Source: Archaeoglobus sp. UBA234 | GTDB lineage: Archaea; Halobacteriota; Archaeoglobi; Archaeoglobales; Archaeoglobaceae | Direction of reading: 5' to 3' | NCBI GenBank assembly: GCA_002494625.1 | Contig: DACH01000001.1 | Span: 186,001-250,000, forward strand | DNA: 64,000 nt | Part shown: one piece after another, positions 41,029-49,335 of the stretch | How the letters are laid out: the number at the start of each line of letters is the position of its first letter | Numbering within the stretch: position 1 is the stretch's first letter | Notes under the pieces: model-generated | Databases searched by the model: none | What the model was told of the DNA's origin: nothing | The model's input: only the letters and a program-made list of their open reading frames with translations | Program-made: the position numbers and the translations under genes

Positions 41029-42411
41029 TTGAAAAAAGTAACAGTCGAACAGCTCCTCGAAAAAGCAAAACTTCCTGAAAAAATTTCAAGCTCATGGCAT
41101 AAACATTATAGGGGAAAAATAGAGGTCCTGCCAAAATGTGCGATAAGAACCCTTGGTGATTTCAGCGTATGGTACACTCCAGGAGTTGCAAAACCCTGCC
41201 TTGAAATCGCGGATGATCCAGAAAAGGTCTATGACTACACCAACAGCTGGAATACTGTTGCAATAGCAACTGATGGTACGAGAGTACTCGGACTTGGAGA
41301 TATAGGTCCCCGAGCTGCCCTCCCGGTCATGGAAGGAAAAGCTTTGCTCTTCAAGTACCTTGGCGGTGTTGATGCCTTCCCCATTGTCATAGACGAAAAA
41401 GACCCTGAAAAGTTTATAGAAATTATCAAAGCTATCTCCCCATCATTTGGGGGGATTAATCTCGAAGATATAGCCAAGCCGAAGTGTTTCTACATCCTCG
41501 AGAGGTTAAAAGAGGAACTCGATATTCCCGTGTGGCATGACGACCAGCAGGGAACTGCAACAGCAACACTTGCCGCAACCCTTGGAGCCCTTGAGGTTGT
41601 TGGTAAGAAACTTTCTGATGTTTATATATCCGTTATCGGAGTTGGGGCTGCAAATGTTGCAGGGGTCAGACTCTTGATAGCCGCAGGTGCTGACCCCAAA
41701 AAGATCTTTATAGTGGATAGCAAAGGTCTTTTGAATTCTGGTAGAAAGGATATTGAGGCTCAAAAGGACAGAGACCCCTACAAGTGGAAGTACTGCCTTG
41801 AAACCAATGGAGAACAGAGAGAAGGTGGGATGGAGGAGGCTATAAAGGGGACAGATGTTCTCATTGCTGCAAGCAAGCCAGGACCTGGAGTCATAAAAAG
41901 GGAGTGGATAGCGAGTATGAACGATGATGCAATAGTTTTTCTGGAGGCAAATCCCATTCCAGAGATGTGGCCCTGGGAGGCAAAGGATGCGGGAGCAAGA
42001 ATAGTTGGAACCGGTCGAAGTGATTTTCCCAATCAGGTGAACAACAGCTTAGTATTCCCAGCCGTCTTCAGAGGTGTTTTTGAAGTTAGAGCTAAAACAA
42101 TAACAGATGAAATGGCAATCGCTGCAGCAAAAGCTCTTGTTAATTTCGCAGAAAGAAAAGGATTACATGAAGACTATGTTATACCCCACATGACCGAGAC
42201 AGATGTATTTCCTGAGGTCGCAACCGCAGTTGCTCTGAAGGCAATTGAACAGGGATTAGCGAGGCTGAAGCTTTCCAAGGAAGAAATATACACGCACGCA
42301 AGAAGTATGATTATGATATCAGAGGAAAAGATAAGAATGCTGATGCAAACAGGCTTCATTCCGGAGCCCCCTAACGGTATAGAGCTTGACATTGATTTGA
42401 CAGTAGAGTGA
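41029..42411 (+). CDS. Malic enzyme (NAD(P)-dependent, decarboxylating)
   Basis: Oxidatively decarboxylates malate to pyruvate with reduction of NAD(P). 460 residues, full length for the single-domain archaeal/bacterial type. FSVWYTPGVAKPCLEIADD, GTRVLGLGDIGPRAALPVME, GGINLEDIAKPKCFYILERL, IPVWHDDQQGTATATLAATL (metal and catalytic region) and the Rossmann VIGVGAANVAGVRLL are visible. Starts with TTG 41029 behind a perfect AAAGGAGGTG. The F420H2:NADP oxidoreductase gene follows 117 bases later, consistent with NADPH exchange. Confidence 0.93.
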   Translation: MKKVTVEQLLEKAKLPEKISSSWHKHYRGKIEVLPKCAIRTLGDFSVWYTPGVAKPCLEIADDPEKVYDYTNSWNTVAIATDGTRVLGLGDIGPRAALPVMEGKALLFKYLGGVDAFPIVIDEKDPEKFIEIIKAISPSFGGINLEDIAKPKCFYILERLKEELDIPVWHDDQQGTATATLAATLGALEVVGKKLSDVYISVIGVGAANVAGVRLLIAAGADPKKIFIVDSKGLLNSGRKDIEAQKDRDPYKWKYCLETNGEQREGGMEEAIKGTDVLIAASKPGPGVIKREWIASMNDDAIVFLEANPIPEMWPWEAKDAGARIVGTGRSDFPNQVNNSLVFPAVFRGVFEVRAKTITDEMAIAAAKALVNFAERKGLHEDYVIPHMTETDVFPEVATAVALKAIEQGLARLKLSKEEIYTHARSMIMISEEKIRMLMQTGFIPEPPNGIELDIDLTVE

Positions 42412-42528
42412 GCTTTAGCGAAAAAAGTAAGCTCTGTTGTGAAGTTACTGCATAACCTCGTAAATAATTTTTAAATTCTAAAATACAGGATAGAGAAAAA
42501 TAGACTTAAATGTAATTAAGGTGATTGA

Positions 42529-43182
42529 ATGAAAATAGCATTGCTTGGCGGAACTGGACACCTTGGGGTGGGGCTTGCTGTCAGGTTTGCAATTCTGGGT
42601 CACGATGTGATTGTGGGTTCGAGAAGGCTCGAAAAAGCTTTAAAGAAAGCCGAAGAATACAACCAGATTCTGGAGAGCCTCGGGGAGAAGTCGAAAGTCA
42701 GGGGTCTCGCAAATAAGGAGGCAGCAAAAGAGGCTGAGGTCTCGATATTCACAATTCCATGGAACCATGCTTTCTCAACAGCTGAATTGCTTAAAGAAGA
42801 GTTAAAAAGTAAGATAGTGGTCTCTCCCCTCGTTCCGATGGAAAAAATAGGAGATGTTTTTCTTTATAAAAAATTGCCGGAAGGTTCTGCTGCTGAGAAG
42901 CTGAATTCAATTCTGGAGAGCAGAGTGGTTTCAGCCTATCACAACCTCCCTGCAGAAAGGTTTGCAACCTTTGAAGAAAAATTCAGCTGGGATGTTGCAG
43001 TCTGTGGAGATGATGAGAAGGCAAAAAAAACTGTAATCGAGCTTACAAACCAGATCGAAGGTCTCAATGCCTATGATGCTGGTCCTCTAGCAGTATCCTC
43101 AATGGTAGAAAGCATCACTCCTCTTCTGATCAATATCATGGTTCGCAATAAGAAAAAGAACCTGGGTGTGAGATTTGTCTGA
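42529..43182 (+). CDS. npdG: F420H2:NADP+ oxidoreductase
   Basis: Transfers hydride between coenzyme F420 and NADP; 217 residues. The Rossmann start is MKIALLGGTGHLGVGLAVRF, followed by VIVGSRRLEKA (NADP 2-phosphate-binding Ser-Arg-Arg). VSIFTIPWNHA, VVSPLVPME and VVSAYHNLPAE are family blocks. Its own TATA (TAAATAATTTTTAAAT) lies upstream, with AAGGTGATTGA before the ATG. F420 use is a marker of methanogens and Archaeoglobales. Confidence 0.93.
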   Translation: MKIALLGGTGHLGVGLAVRFAILGHDVIVGSRRLEKALKKAEEYNQILESLGEKSKVRGLANKEAAKEAEVSIFTIPWNHAFSTAELLKEELKSKIVVSPLVPMEKIGDVFLYKKLPEGSAAEKLNSILESRVVSAYHNLPAERFATFEEKFSWDVAVCGDDEKAKKTVIELTNQIEGLNAYDAGPLAVSSMVESITPLLINIMVRNKKKNLGVRFV

Positions 43183-43203
43183 TTTCTCTTTTAAATTTTT
43201 CAA

Positions 43204-43575
43204 TCACTTCAAACCCGTCAGAATCAAAAGCCAGGCGTTTTCTCCACCTTTTGGAAACCTTATGAGAATGTAAACTCCCTTTAACTTCTTTCCCAAAAGT
43301 CTTATCTTTATCTCAGTCTCGGTTCTTTTCAGGAGCTCGTATTCCCCCTTATCCCATATTCTGACCCTTCCTGCACCATAGAGACCTTCCGGTATTTCAC
43401 CTTCAAAATCCATGTAGTCAATATCATGATCCTCAACCTGTATTGCAAGTCTTCTCTCTCCTCTTTTTGCTGGAAATCCCTTTGGAACTGCCCAGCTTTT
43501 TGCAATCCCATCCATTTCAAGGCGAAAGTCATAGTGATGAGTTCTTGCAAAATGCTCCTGAACTACAAATTTCAT
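43204..43575 (-). CDS. Stand-alone LigD-type 3'-phosphoesterase domain protein
   Basis: A 123-residue protein equal to the N-terminal phosphoesterase (PE) domain of bacterial NHEJ ligase LigD, which trims 3-prime phosphates or ribonucleotides. FVVQEHFARTHHYDFRLEMD holds the Mn-binding His and catalytic residues. AVPKGFPAKRGERRLAIQVE, DYMDFEGEIPEGLYGAGRV and KGVYILIRFP complete the fold. No ligase, polymerase or Ku gene is near. It probably works alone in end cleaning. Confidence 0.88.
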   Translation of the reverse strand: MKFVVQEHFARTHHYDFRLEMDGIAKSWAVPKGFPAKRGERRLAIQVEDHDIDYMDFEGEIPEGLYGAGRVRIWDKGEYELLKRTETEIKIRLLGKKLKGVYILIRFPKGGENAWLLILTGLK

Positions 43576-43621
43576 GAAACAAATACGAAGAAAAAAATTA
43601 AAAATTGTTGCCGGGTTGACT

Positions 43622-43765
43622 TTAGCAGGCTAACTCCAATCGCAAGTATGACTCCAGTATCCAATCCGATTTTCGCACCTTATATTTTGCCTCAAATCTC
43701 TCCGAAAGTGCATTTTGGATTGTCTCAAAAAATTCACCTCCAGTATAATTTACCTCCAGTACCAT
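43622..43765 (-). CDS. Possible 47-residue leaderless small protein
   Basis: The minus strand carries ATG 43765 to TAA 43622, with ACTTTATAAG about 24 bases upstream as a TATA box. The sequence is protein-like: MVLEVNYTGGEFFETIQNAL, then SERFEAKYKVRKSDWILESY. In another frame the 3-prime part reads GVILAIGVSLL, like a membrane segment, so a frameshifted remnant is also possible. No family is recognised. Confidence 0.3.
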   Translation of the reverse strand: MVLEVNYTGGEFFETIQNALSERFEAKYKVRKSDWILESYLRLELAC

Positions 43766-43776
43766 ACCCAGACAAC

Positions 43777-44715
43777 TTATAAAGTCCTCAAAAATCGGAA
43801 AATCCAGAGAAAAGTCACCACACCCACAACAGACATCCCGACTGAGCCATTTAATTCCAGTACAATGTCGAAGAAAATAAGGAAAGGGGTTAGCAAACCG
43901 AGCACGAGTTTGACCGTCTCCTTCGGGTTGAAGTTTTCGTAATTTATTGTTTCAAATCTTCCGTAGAGTATAAGAAAGAGATAAATTGCTACCATACAGG
44001 GAACTAACGGATGAATCGAGGTTTCAGGTGTGACAAAGAAAAGGATGAACATTGAAACTGTGAATAAAACCCCAAAAATATAGTTGTTTTTCAGAGAAAA
44101 GAATCTGATACTATAAAACTCAGCCCTCACTCCCTTTGAGGCAAAACCTATCAGGAAAACTGAGAGCAAAAGGAAAGCCAGATACTGAAACAAAGGAGGG
44201 TGGTAGTTTTGAAAGATAAAAATGAGAAACACGACAAAGATGAAAATGGCAAAAACCTTTTTAGTGCCCTCTCTGCTCAAAAGTGTCTTCTCCCTGAATT
44301 CAGGGTAGAGCGCATGTATCAAGAGAATGGGAATGGTAATGCTGAAAACGGCATGAAAAATTGAAAGCCATACTGCCCAGACAAAATTTATCCCGGCAAA
44401 CCTCCCATACTCCCCAAGTTTTCCAAGATCCTCCCAATTAGGATCAAAAAAAGATTTTACAGCAACACCCTCTTCAATAATTCCGTAAGCCACGCCCAGA
44501 AGCATAAGACTGCCATAGCCCCGGAATCTCACCCATACCTCTCTTACAAGCAATACCCCGCTTCCGTAAAGACCCCAGATAAACAGGAAAGTAATCGGAT
44601 TTATTATTTCGAGAGGTGGCGATGAGCCACTCACAACCTCTCCAAAGAAGGCTGAAAGCAGAGATAGCTTTAACGCAACCTTTTTCTCCCTCTCGATTAT
44701 ATCACCCTTTTTCAA
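43777..44715 (-). CDS. Multi-pass membrane protein of unknown function
   Basis: A 312-residue protein with about eight hydrophobic helices. The second loop/helix contains GVAYGIIEEGVAVKSFFDPN, whose EE pair recalls CPBP-type membrane proteases, although the other CPBP motifs are not clear. Further helices include FAIFIFVVFLIFIF and FGVLFTVSMFILFFV. The start is TTG 44715 about 20-24 bases after CTATAAAAGG; no ATG is available. No neighbours suggest a role. Confidence 0.6.
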   Translation of the reverse strand: MKKGDIIEREKKVALKLSLLSAFFGEVVSGSSPPLEIINPITFLFIWGLYGSGVLLVREVWVRFRGYGSLMLLGVAYGIIEEGVAVKSFFDPNWEDLGKLGEYGRFAGINFVWAVWLSIFHAVFSITIPILLIHALYPEFREKTLLSREGTKKVFAIFIFVVFLIFIFQNYHPPLFQYLAFLLLSVFLIGFASKGVRAEFYSIRFFSLKNNYIFGVLFTVSMFILFFVTPETSIHPLVPCMVAIYLFLILYGRFETINYENFNPKETVKLVLGLLTPFLIFFDIVLELNGSVGMSVVGVVTFLWIFRFLRTL

Positions 44716-44971
44716 ACACCCATATCCTTTTATAGAACCATTTTTGGAGAATCAATGCCTTCTTTCGCATCTTTACTCTCCTGTCTCACCCATGACACAT
44801 GGTCTCTCCTTTCACCACAACCTGTGCTTTTCACTTTCGATCTAAAATAAACAGAGAATGATAAATTGTTTTCTGTGAAATCTATCAAAGCAGGTTAGAG
44901 AAAGATTGAACTGTGATAGATGAGTGTAATAGAAAGTGTGATATATTCACCAAAATTACAAAGAATGGCAT

Positions 44972-45895
44972 ATGAGAGTAAAAACTAATGAACAGGCTAT
45001 AAGAGAGCTTGCAAGGTTAATTTCAGGACTCAATTACAACCCCATAACCTTTGATTCTCCGGATTTATTTCCCTCAGGCGATGAATACATCTACGCAAAC
45101 TATGTCTTCTTTCTTGTCGCCATAGACCACAGAACCGGATTTCCGAGGAATAAAAACAAGTATCATGGCTCAGACATGCTATTTTATCTGGCAAGAAAGG
45201 CTCAGAAAAGAGAACCAGATTTGTTCACAGCTGAAAAAATGCTCACCATAACTGAAAAAGATGTTCTCGAGATTTTTACCATAGATGGGTTCTCAATAAA
45301 AAAACCGGGTGAGAGGGCTGCACTTCTCAGAGATTGTGCAGAAAAGCTCATTCAGTACTATAAGGGAGATATCAGAAATCTGTTCAAAAAAGCAGATTAT
45401 TTTCTGATAAGAAACAGTGATGGTGTTCTTGCCCGTCTAAAAGCTTTTAGGGCTTATGAAGACCCTCTGATGAAAAAAAGCTTTCTCTTAGTTAAGATTT
45501 TGCGGAGACAAAAAATAATCGATGTTAGAGATGTCCATAATCTGGGCTTACCCGTAGATAATGTTCTCGTTGAAATTGCACTTCGAAGTGGTATTGTTGG
45601 TGTTGAGGAATATAGAACCTCAGAAGGGGTTCTCAACAGTGATGAGGCTATTGAGCTGAGAAGAGCTGTCGGAGAGGCATTCAAAAAGGTTTCTGTCGAA
45701 TCAGGCATTACTCCCGATATTATCGATGACCTGCTCTGGACATATGGAAGAGAAATCCGTGAACTAAGTCAAAAGCCTATCAAAACACCACTTGATGACA
45801 GGATAGGCAGTAAAGAAGCTCTAAGAGAATTCCTGAGCTTCATAGGAAAGGGAACCAATCTGAAACTGAGCTTTCCTGAAACCTGGTATTTTTAA
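44972..45895 (+). CDS. Possible queuosine-salvage (Qng1/DUF2419)-like HhH-fold protein
   Basis: A 307-residue soluble protein. The order of blocks NYVFFLVAIDHRTGF, YHGSDMLFYLARKAQKREP, LRDCAEKLIQYYKGDIRNLF, AYEDPLMKKSFLLVKILRRQ and RDVHNLGLPVDNVLVEIALR resembles queuosine 5-phosphate N-glycosidase, itself related to HhH-GPD DNA glycosylases. This assignment is by eye and tentative. A DNA glycosylase is the main alternative. The upstream 256 bases hold an ATCTATCA/TGATAGAT inverted pair and nothing else notable. Confidence 0.45.
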   Translation: MRVKTNEQAIRELARLISGLNYNPITFDSPDLFPSGDEYIYANYVFFLVAIDHRTGFPRNKNKYHGSDMLFYLARKAQKREPDLFTAEKMLTITEKDVLEIFTIDGFSIKKPGERAALLRDCAEKLIQYYKGDIRNLFKKADYFLIRNSDGVLARLKAFRAYEDPLMKKSFLLVKILRRQKIIDVRDVHNLGLPVDNVLVEIALRSGIVGVEEYRTSEGVLNSDEAIELRRAVGEAFKKVSVESGITPDIIDDLLWTYGREIRELSQKPIKTPLDDRIGSKEALREFLSFIGKGTNLKLSFPETWYF

Positions 45896-46054
45896 CTGCA
45901 TAAATTTACCTCAGACACAAATTTATCCCAGAAACGCCACTATTACAATGGAAAATCTGCGTCTTTTATCCCCTAATCTGTCAGACTTTCAGTGCAAACA
46001 AAATCTGTGAGATCCATAGCCCTTACATCCAGCGATATGAACTGCGCATAGAAA

Positions 46055-46573
46055 CTACAGAAAGTTCTTCTCTCCCAGATAGTTGATTAGTATATCTACC
46101 TCCTCTTCGACACTCAACTTGTCTGTTTCAAGAACAAGATCCGGATTATCTGGCTCCTCATAGACACCATCATATCCTGTAAGCCCCTCCATCTCCCCTT
46201 TCATCGCCTTTGCATAGAGTCCCTTCGGATCTCGTCTTATAAGCTCCTCTATGGAGCATTTAAGATAAACTTCAACAAAATTGCCTATCTCTTTTCTCGC
46301 AAATTCTCTTGTTGATTTGAAGGGTGATATGATAGAGACTATTGTAATCACACCGTTTTTTGCAAGAAGGTTTGCCATTTCCACAACAACCCTGTTGTGC
46401 ATTTCCCGTTCCTCTTTACTATAACCAAGGTCCGGATATAACTTGCTCCTTATTCCATCCCCATCCAACACCTCCACATTCAAATCCATTTTCCTCAGCT
46501 TTTCCGAGAGGGCTTTTGCAAGGGTGGTTTTCCCAGCACCACTAACTCCAGTTAACCAGATTACGAAGCTCAT
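46055..46573 (-). CDS. cysC: Adenylylsulfate (APS) kinase
   Basis: Phosphorylates APS to PAPS; 172 residues. Walker A is LTGVSGAGKTTLAKAL (about 7-22); VEVLDGDGIRSKLYPDLGYS, ERE-MHNRVVVEMANLLAKNG and GVITIVSIISPFKSTREFAR are family segments; DPKGLYAKAMKGEMEGLTG is the lid. Its start overlaps the phosphatase-family gene by 32 bases, giving tight coupling. In sulfate reducers APS feeds respiration, whereas PAPS is needed for sulfation or assimilation, so this operon is likely biosynthetic. Confidence 0.93.
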   Translation of the reverse strand: MSFVIWLTGVSGAGKTTLAKALSEKLRKMDLNVEVLDGDGIRSKLYPDLGYSKEEREMHNRVVVEMANLLAKNGVITIVSIISPFKSTREFARKEIGNFVEVYLKCSIEELIRRDPKGLYAKAMKGEMEGLTGYDGVYEEPDNPDLVLETDKLSVEEEVDILINYLGEKNFL

Positions 46574-47933
46574 TTTCTCCCCTCAGTTTCACAGCTTCTT
46601 CCTTCAAGCCCATTAAATTCAAGATTAAAGGAGCGAAGTCATAAATCGAAATTTCTGTTCTACCACTATTACTTTCAGGAAGTTTCAGAGAAAATACACC
46701 ATATTCTGAATGGACGGCATCATCAGGACCCGTATCATTCTCAGGAAGGTAGTTTGATTCATATCCGAGTGTTCCTGCTGCTCTCCAGTACAGGTTGTCT
46801 AAGTAGACCATCATATCAGGTTTATCCCCTTTTGCAACCGGATATATGTCTTCAGGGTAAAAAACCTTAGTATCCCACTTCTCACCATTCTCTCCTTTAA
46901 TGGAGCATATTGCATCCTTCAGCTCATCCCTGACCGACTCATATTCTGTTTTTTTGATAATTCCCTTTTTTTCCCTTCCCTTAACATTTAAAAATATCCT
47001 TGAGTAATAACCTCCCCATGCCCAGGCAACTGTTCTGCTCCAGTCAACATCAAGCTGTTCAAATCTGCAAAATGAACTGAGAATCTCAGGGTTTCTTACT
47101 TTCATGTATCCCTCCTGAATAAGCCATTGATTGATGGCAAAAGCTCCTTTCATTCTCTTAACTCCATGATCTGAAACTATCGATATCGCCGTATTTTCAT
47201 CCAGAAGGTTCACGATTTTTCCTATTTCCTTATCAAGCAATCTGTAATAATCTCTGATGACATTTCTGTACTTGCCCTCTTCGTAAAGGTGATGTTCCTC
47301 GTCAAAATACTTCCAGAAAGCGTGGTGAATTCTATCAAGCCCGATCTCAACAAACTCAAAGTAGTCCCATTCTTTCTCCTGTAAAAGATATCTGATGACC
47401 TCAAATCGCTTTTCAGTCATATCCCAGACTTCTTCAATAAGCTTATCCCTCTCATCCTTCCTGAAGACGACATCGAATATATAGTCTCCCGCTACCTTCT
47501 CAATTTCATTTTTCAGAGTGGATGGATAGGTGTAATTAACAGATGAGTCAGGAGTTATGAAACAGCTCACAAGGTAACCGTTTACTTTTCTCGGGGGGTA
47601 GGTTGGGGGCACCCCAACAAGAATTGATTTCAATCCCTTTTTGCCAATATAATCCCAGATTGCTTTTTCCTTAATCTTCATGCTGTGAGCAATCCATATA
47701 TCGGTATAGCTGCTCTCCTTTCTATGTCTGAACCCATATAACCCAAGCTCACCCGGTGTTTTCCCTGTAGCCATACACATCCAAGCAGGAATTGTTATTG
47801 CTGGAATGCAACTTCTCATGGGCCCATATATTGAATTCTCCAAAATTTTCCTGATGTTTGGGAGTTCCTCTATGAACTCATTAAACAAAAGCTCAGGGGG
47901 GGCAGAATCAAGCCCCATCACGAAACACTTCAT
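46542..47933 (-). CDS. Alkaline-phosphatase superfamily phosphodiesterase/sulfatase-like enzyme
   Basis: A 463-residue metal-dependent hydrolase of the nucleotide pyrophosphatase/phosphodiesterase type. GLDSAPPELLF has the first metal Asp; AITIPAWMCMATGKTPGELG carries the nucleophilic Thr; GLDRIHHAFWKYFDEEHH and SIVSDHGVKRMKGAFAINQW hold the remaining Asp/His ligands; VHSEYGVFSL is the last His. The substrate is unproven. Its position between a DHH phosphoesterase and APS kinase suggests activity on a sulfated or adenylylated metabolite. Confidence 0.8.
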   Translation of the reverse strand: MKCFVMGLDSAPPELLFNEFIEELPNIRKILENSIYGPMRSCIPAITIPAWMCMATGKTPGELGLYGFRHRKESSYTDIWIAHSMKIKEKAIWDYIGKKGLKSILVGVPPTYPPRKVNGYLVSCFITPDSSVNYTYPSTLKNEIEKVAGDYIFDVVFRKDERDKLIEEVWDMTEKRFEVIRYLLQEKEWDYFEFVEIGLDRIHHAFWKYFDEEHHLYEEGKYRNVIRDYYRLLDKEIGKIVNLLDENTAISIVSDHGVKRMKGAFAINQWLIQEGYMKVRNPEILSSFCRFEQLDVDWSRTVAWAWGGYYSRIFLNVKGREKKGIIKKTEYESVRDELKDAICSIKGENGEKWDTKVFYPEDIYPVAKGDKPDMMVYLDNLYWRAAGTLGYESNYLPENDTGPDDAVHSEYGVFSLKLPESNSGRTEISIYDFAPLILNLMGLKEEAVKLRGENELRNLVNWS

Positions 47934-48880
47934 TTTACCACCTCAAGCCAGTTTCTAATCGTATTCAGGGCAAGTTCAAGTTTTTCTTTCGAACAGTAAA
48001 GCCCAACAACCTCTCTTTTACCTCCAGCCTTGAATCCAAGATTTTTGAGTCTGTCAATAAGGTCACTGAGGTCGGGACTGCTGGCAACCCGGAAATATAC
48101 CTGAGCATGTCCGTGAAAGTCTCTATTTATAGCAACAACTCCACTGTAACCCCTCTCCCACACAGCCTTCCTTGCAACCATCGATATGATATTCATCCTG
48201 CTTTTGAACTCTACCTCTGCAAAATTAACCTTTTCTTTTATTTCAGAGAGGATGTTTTCAACTTCCCTCTCTATCAATTCAAGATTTCTATGCCATTCCC
48301 TCATTTCAAGGAGGTCAGAAGGTGTGTTTTTGAGGATCAATTTAACTGCCCTCTCAACAGCATTTCTGTCCATGAGTATATAGTTGGAATCTATTAGCTT
48401 TGTAAGTTTTACAGCCTCATCTGCATTCAATCCTTCTTTCCTCAAGAGTTGCAAAACTGACGGGTTTTTCAGAGCTGTCGAGCCTTTATCACCTACGGCA
48501 CCAAGAGCGCTCAAATAGTTCCAGGTATTCAGATACTCTGAAATAACCCAGGTTGTGGATGGTGCTGCTTTTCCTTCCAGCAGCGGATTGATGTGAGTCA
48601 CCCCTGATTTACAGATTTTTCTCTGGTTGTGATGATCAAAGAATGTTATTCTGACTTTCTGATGTAAGTGTTCATGTAGCTTCTCTACAGTCTCAACCAT
48701 ATTGAGGTCAAGAATGTAAAGCTCATCGGAACCCTCTGACTCCCTGTAAATTCTACCATCAAACTCAAAGAAACCGGGAAAGGGAGTGATGTTTTTCCAG
48801 CTTTTATCAGCAAGCCAGCCTGCAATCAGAGATGCTGAGCAAATACCATCCGTATCCCAGTGATGGATTAGGGTTATCAT
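47930..48880 (-). CDS. DHH-family phosphoesterase (possible pAp phosphatase)
   Basis: A 316-residue DHH-DHHA1 protein. Motif I is HHWDTDGICSASLIAG, motif II is YILDLNMVE, and the DHH signature is ITFFDHHNQRK; ALGAVGDKG is motif IV. The C-terminal DHHA1 part has YSGVVAINRDFHGHAQVYF and GFKAGGKREVVG. Relatives cleave pAp or short oligonucleotides. It overlaps the next gene by four bases and shares its operon with APS kinase, which makes pAp, the by-product of PAPS use, an attractive substrate. Confidence 0.82.
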   Translation of the reverse strand: MITLIHHWDTDGICSASLIAGWLADKSWKNITPFPGFFEFDGRIYRESEGSDELYILDLNMVETVEKLHEHLHQKVRITFFDHHNQRKICKSGVTHINPLLEGKAAPSTTWVISEYLNTWNYLSALGAVGDKGSTALKNPSVLQLLRKEGLNADEAVKLTKLIDSNYILMDRNAVERAVKLILKNTPSDLLEMREWHRNLELIEREVENILSEIKEKVNFAEVEFKSRMNIISMVARKAVWERGYSGVVAINRDFHGHAQVYFRVASSPDLSDLIDRLKNLGFKAGGKREVVGLYCSKEKLELALNTIRNWLEVVK

Positions 48881-48921
48881 GTTTTAAAAAATAACTGCCA
48901 TGGAGACATTAAATCGGTAAT

Positions 48922-49140
48922 TTAGTCGAGATACCCGAGGGCTCTGAGCCTCTCTTTGACCTTTTCTTCCTCTTCCTCTGTGAAAACTTCTTCATCTTCT
49001 TCTTCAAGGCTTGAAAGTACCTCTCTCAGCACATAAGTAACATACTCTGAGACTGTATCGAATCCTGCCCCTTCAAGTCTCTCCTCTATTTTTTCGTAAA
49101 GGTCGGAAGGAATGTTTACAGTTTTGTAATCCTTTTCCAT
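48922..49140 (-). CDS. Ribbon-helix-helix protein with acidic tail
   Basis: A 72-residue protein. Residues 5-44 form an RHH fold (KTVNIPSDLYEKIEERLEGA, DTVSEYVTYVLREVL). The rest is highly acidic and ends in EEEEEKVKERLRALGYLD, a tail type I associate with archaeal sulfatase and phosphatase neighbourhoods. GAGGTGG precedes the ATG. It is 41 bases upstream of the DHH-phosphatase-cysC genes on the same strand and probably regulates or accompanies them. Confidence 0.75.
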   Translation of the reverse strand: MEKDYKTVNIPSDLYEKIEERLEGAGFDTVSEYVTYVLREVLSSLEEEDEEVFTEEEEEKVKERLRALGYLD

Positions 49141-49335
49141 TCTACCACCTCTTTCGGGAGAAGATGTTATTGTTTAATAAAGATTGCTGGAATTGGTAAC
49201 TGAATCGAATGCTTGACATATATGGAGCTGCATTTTCCACTTCTTCTCCAGCTCTTTAAAATCAGGTTCAAGGCTTCTAAATTTCAGCCACACCCCATTT
49301 TACAAATCCATCTAAGAGTAATTCTTTGAGAGCAT

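Noticed and set aside
44716..44971. RNA gene in the 256-base spacer with an ATCTATCA/TGATAGAT inverted pair
   Set aside because: An eight-base stem with a 26-base loop alone does not match a known RNA, and no C/D or H/ACA boxes are evident.
45896..46054. Small frame after cysC on the minus strand (FYAQFISLDVRAMDLTDFV)
   Set aside because: No start codon with a ribosome site or TATA box, and no similarity that I recognise.
49141..49335. Broken coding sequence between the small membrane protein and RHH genes
   Set aside because: Two short protein-like pieces in different frames (DALKELLLDGFVKWGVAEI and FRSLEPDFKELEKKWKMQL) might be a remnant, but they are too short to separate from chance.
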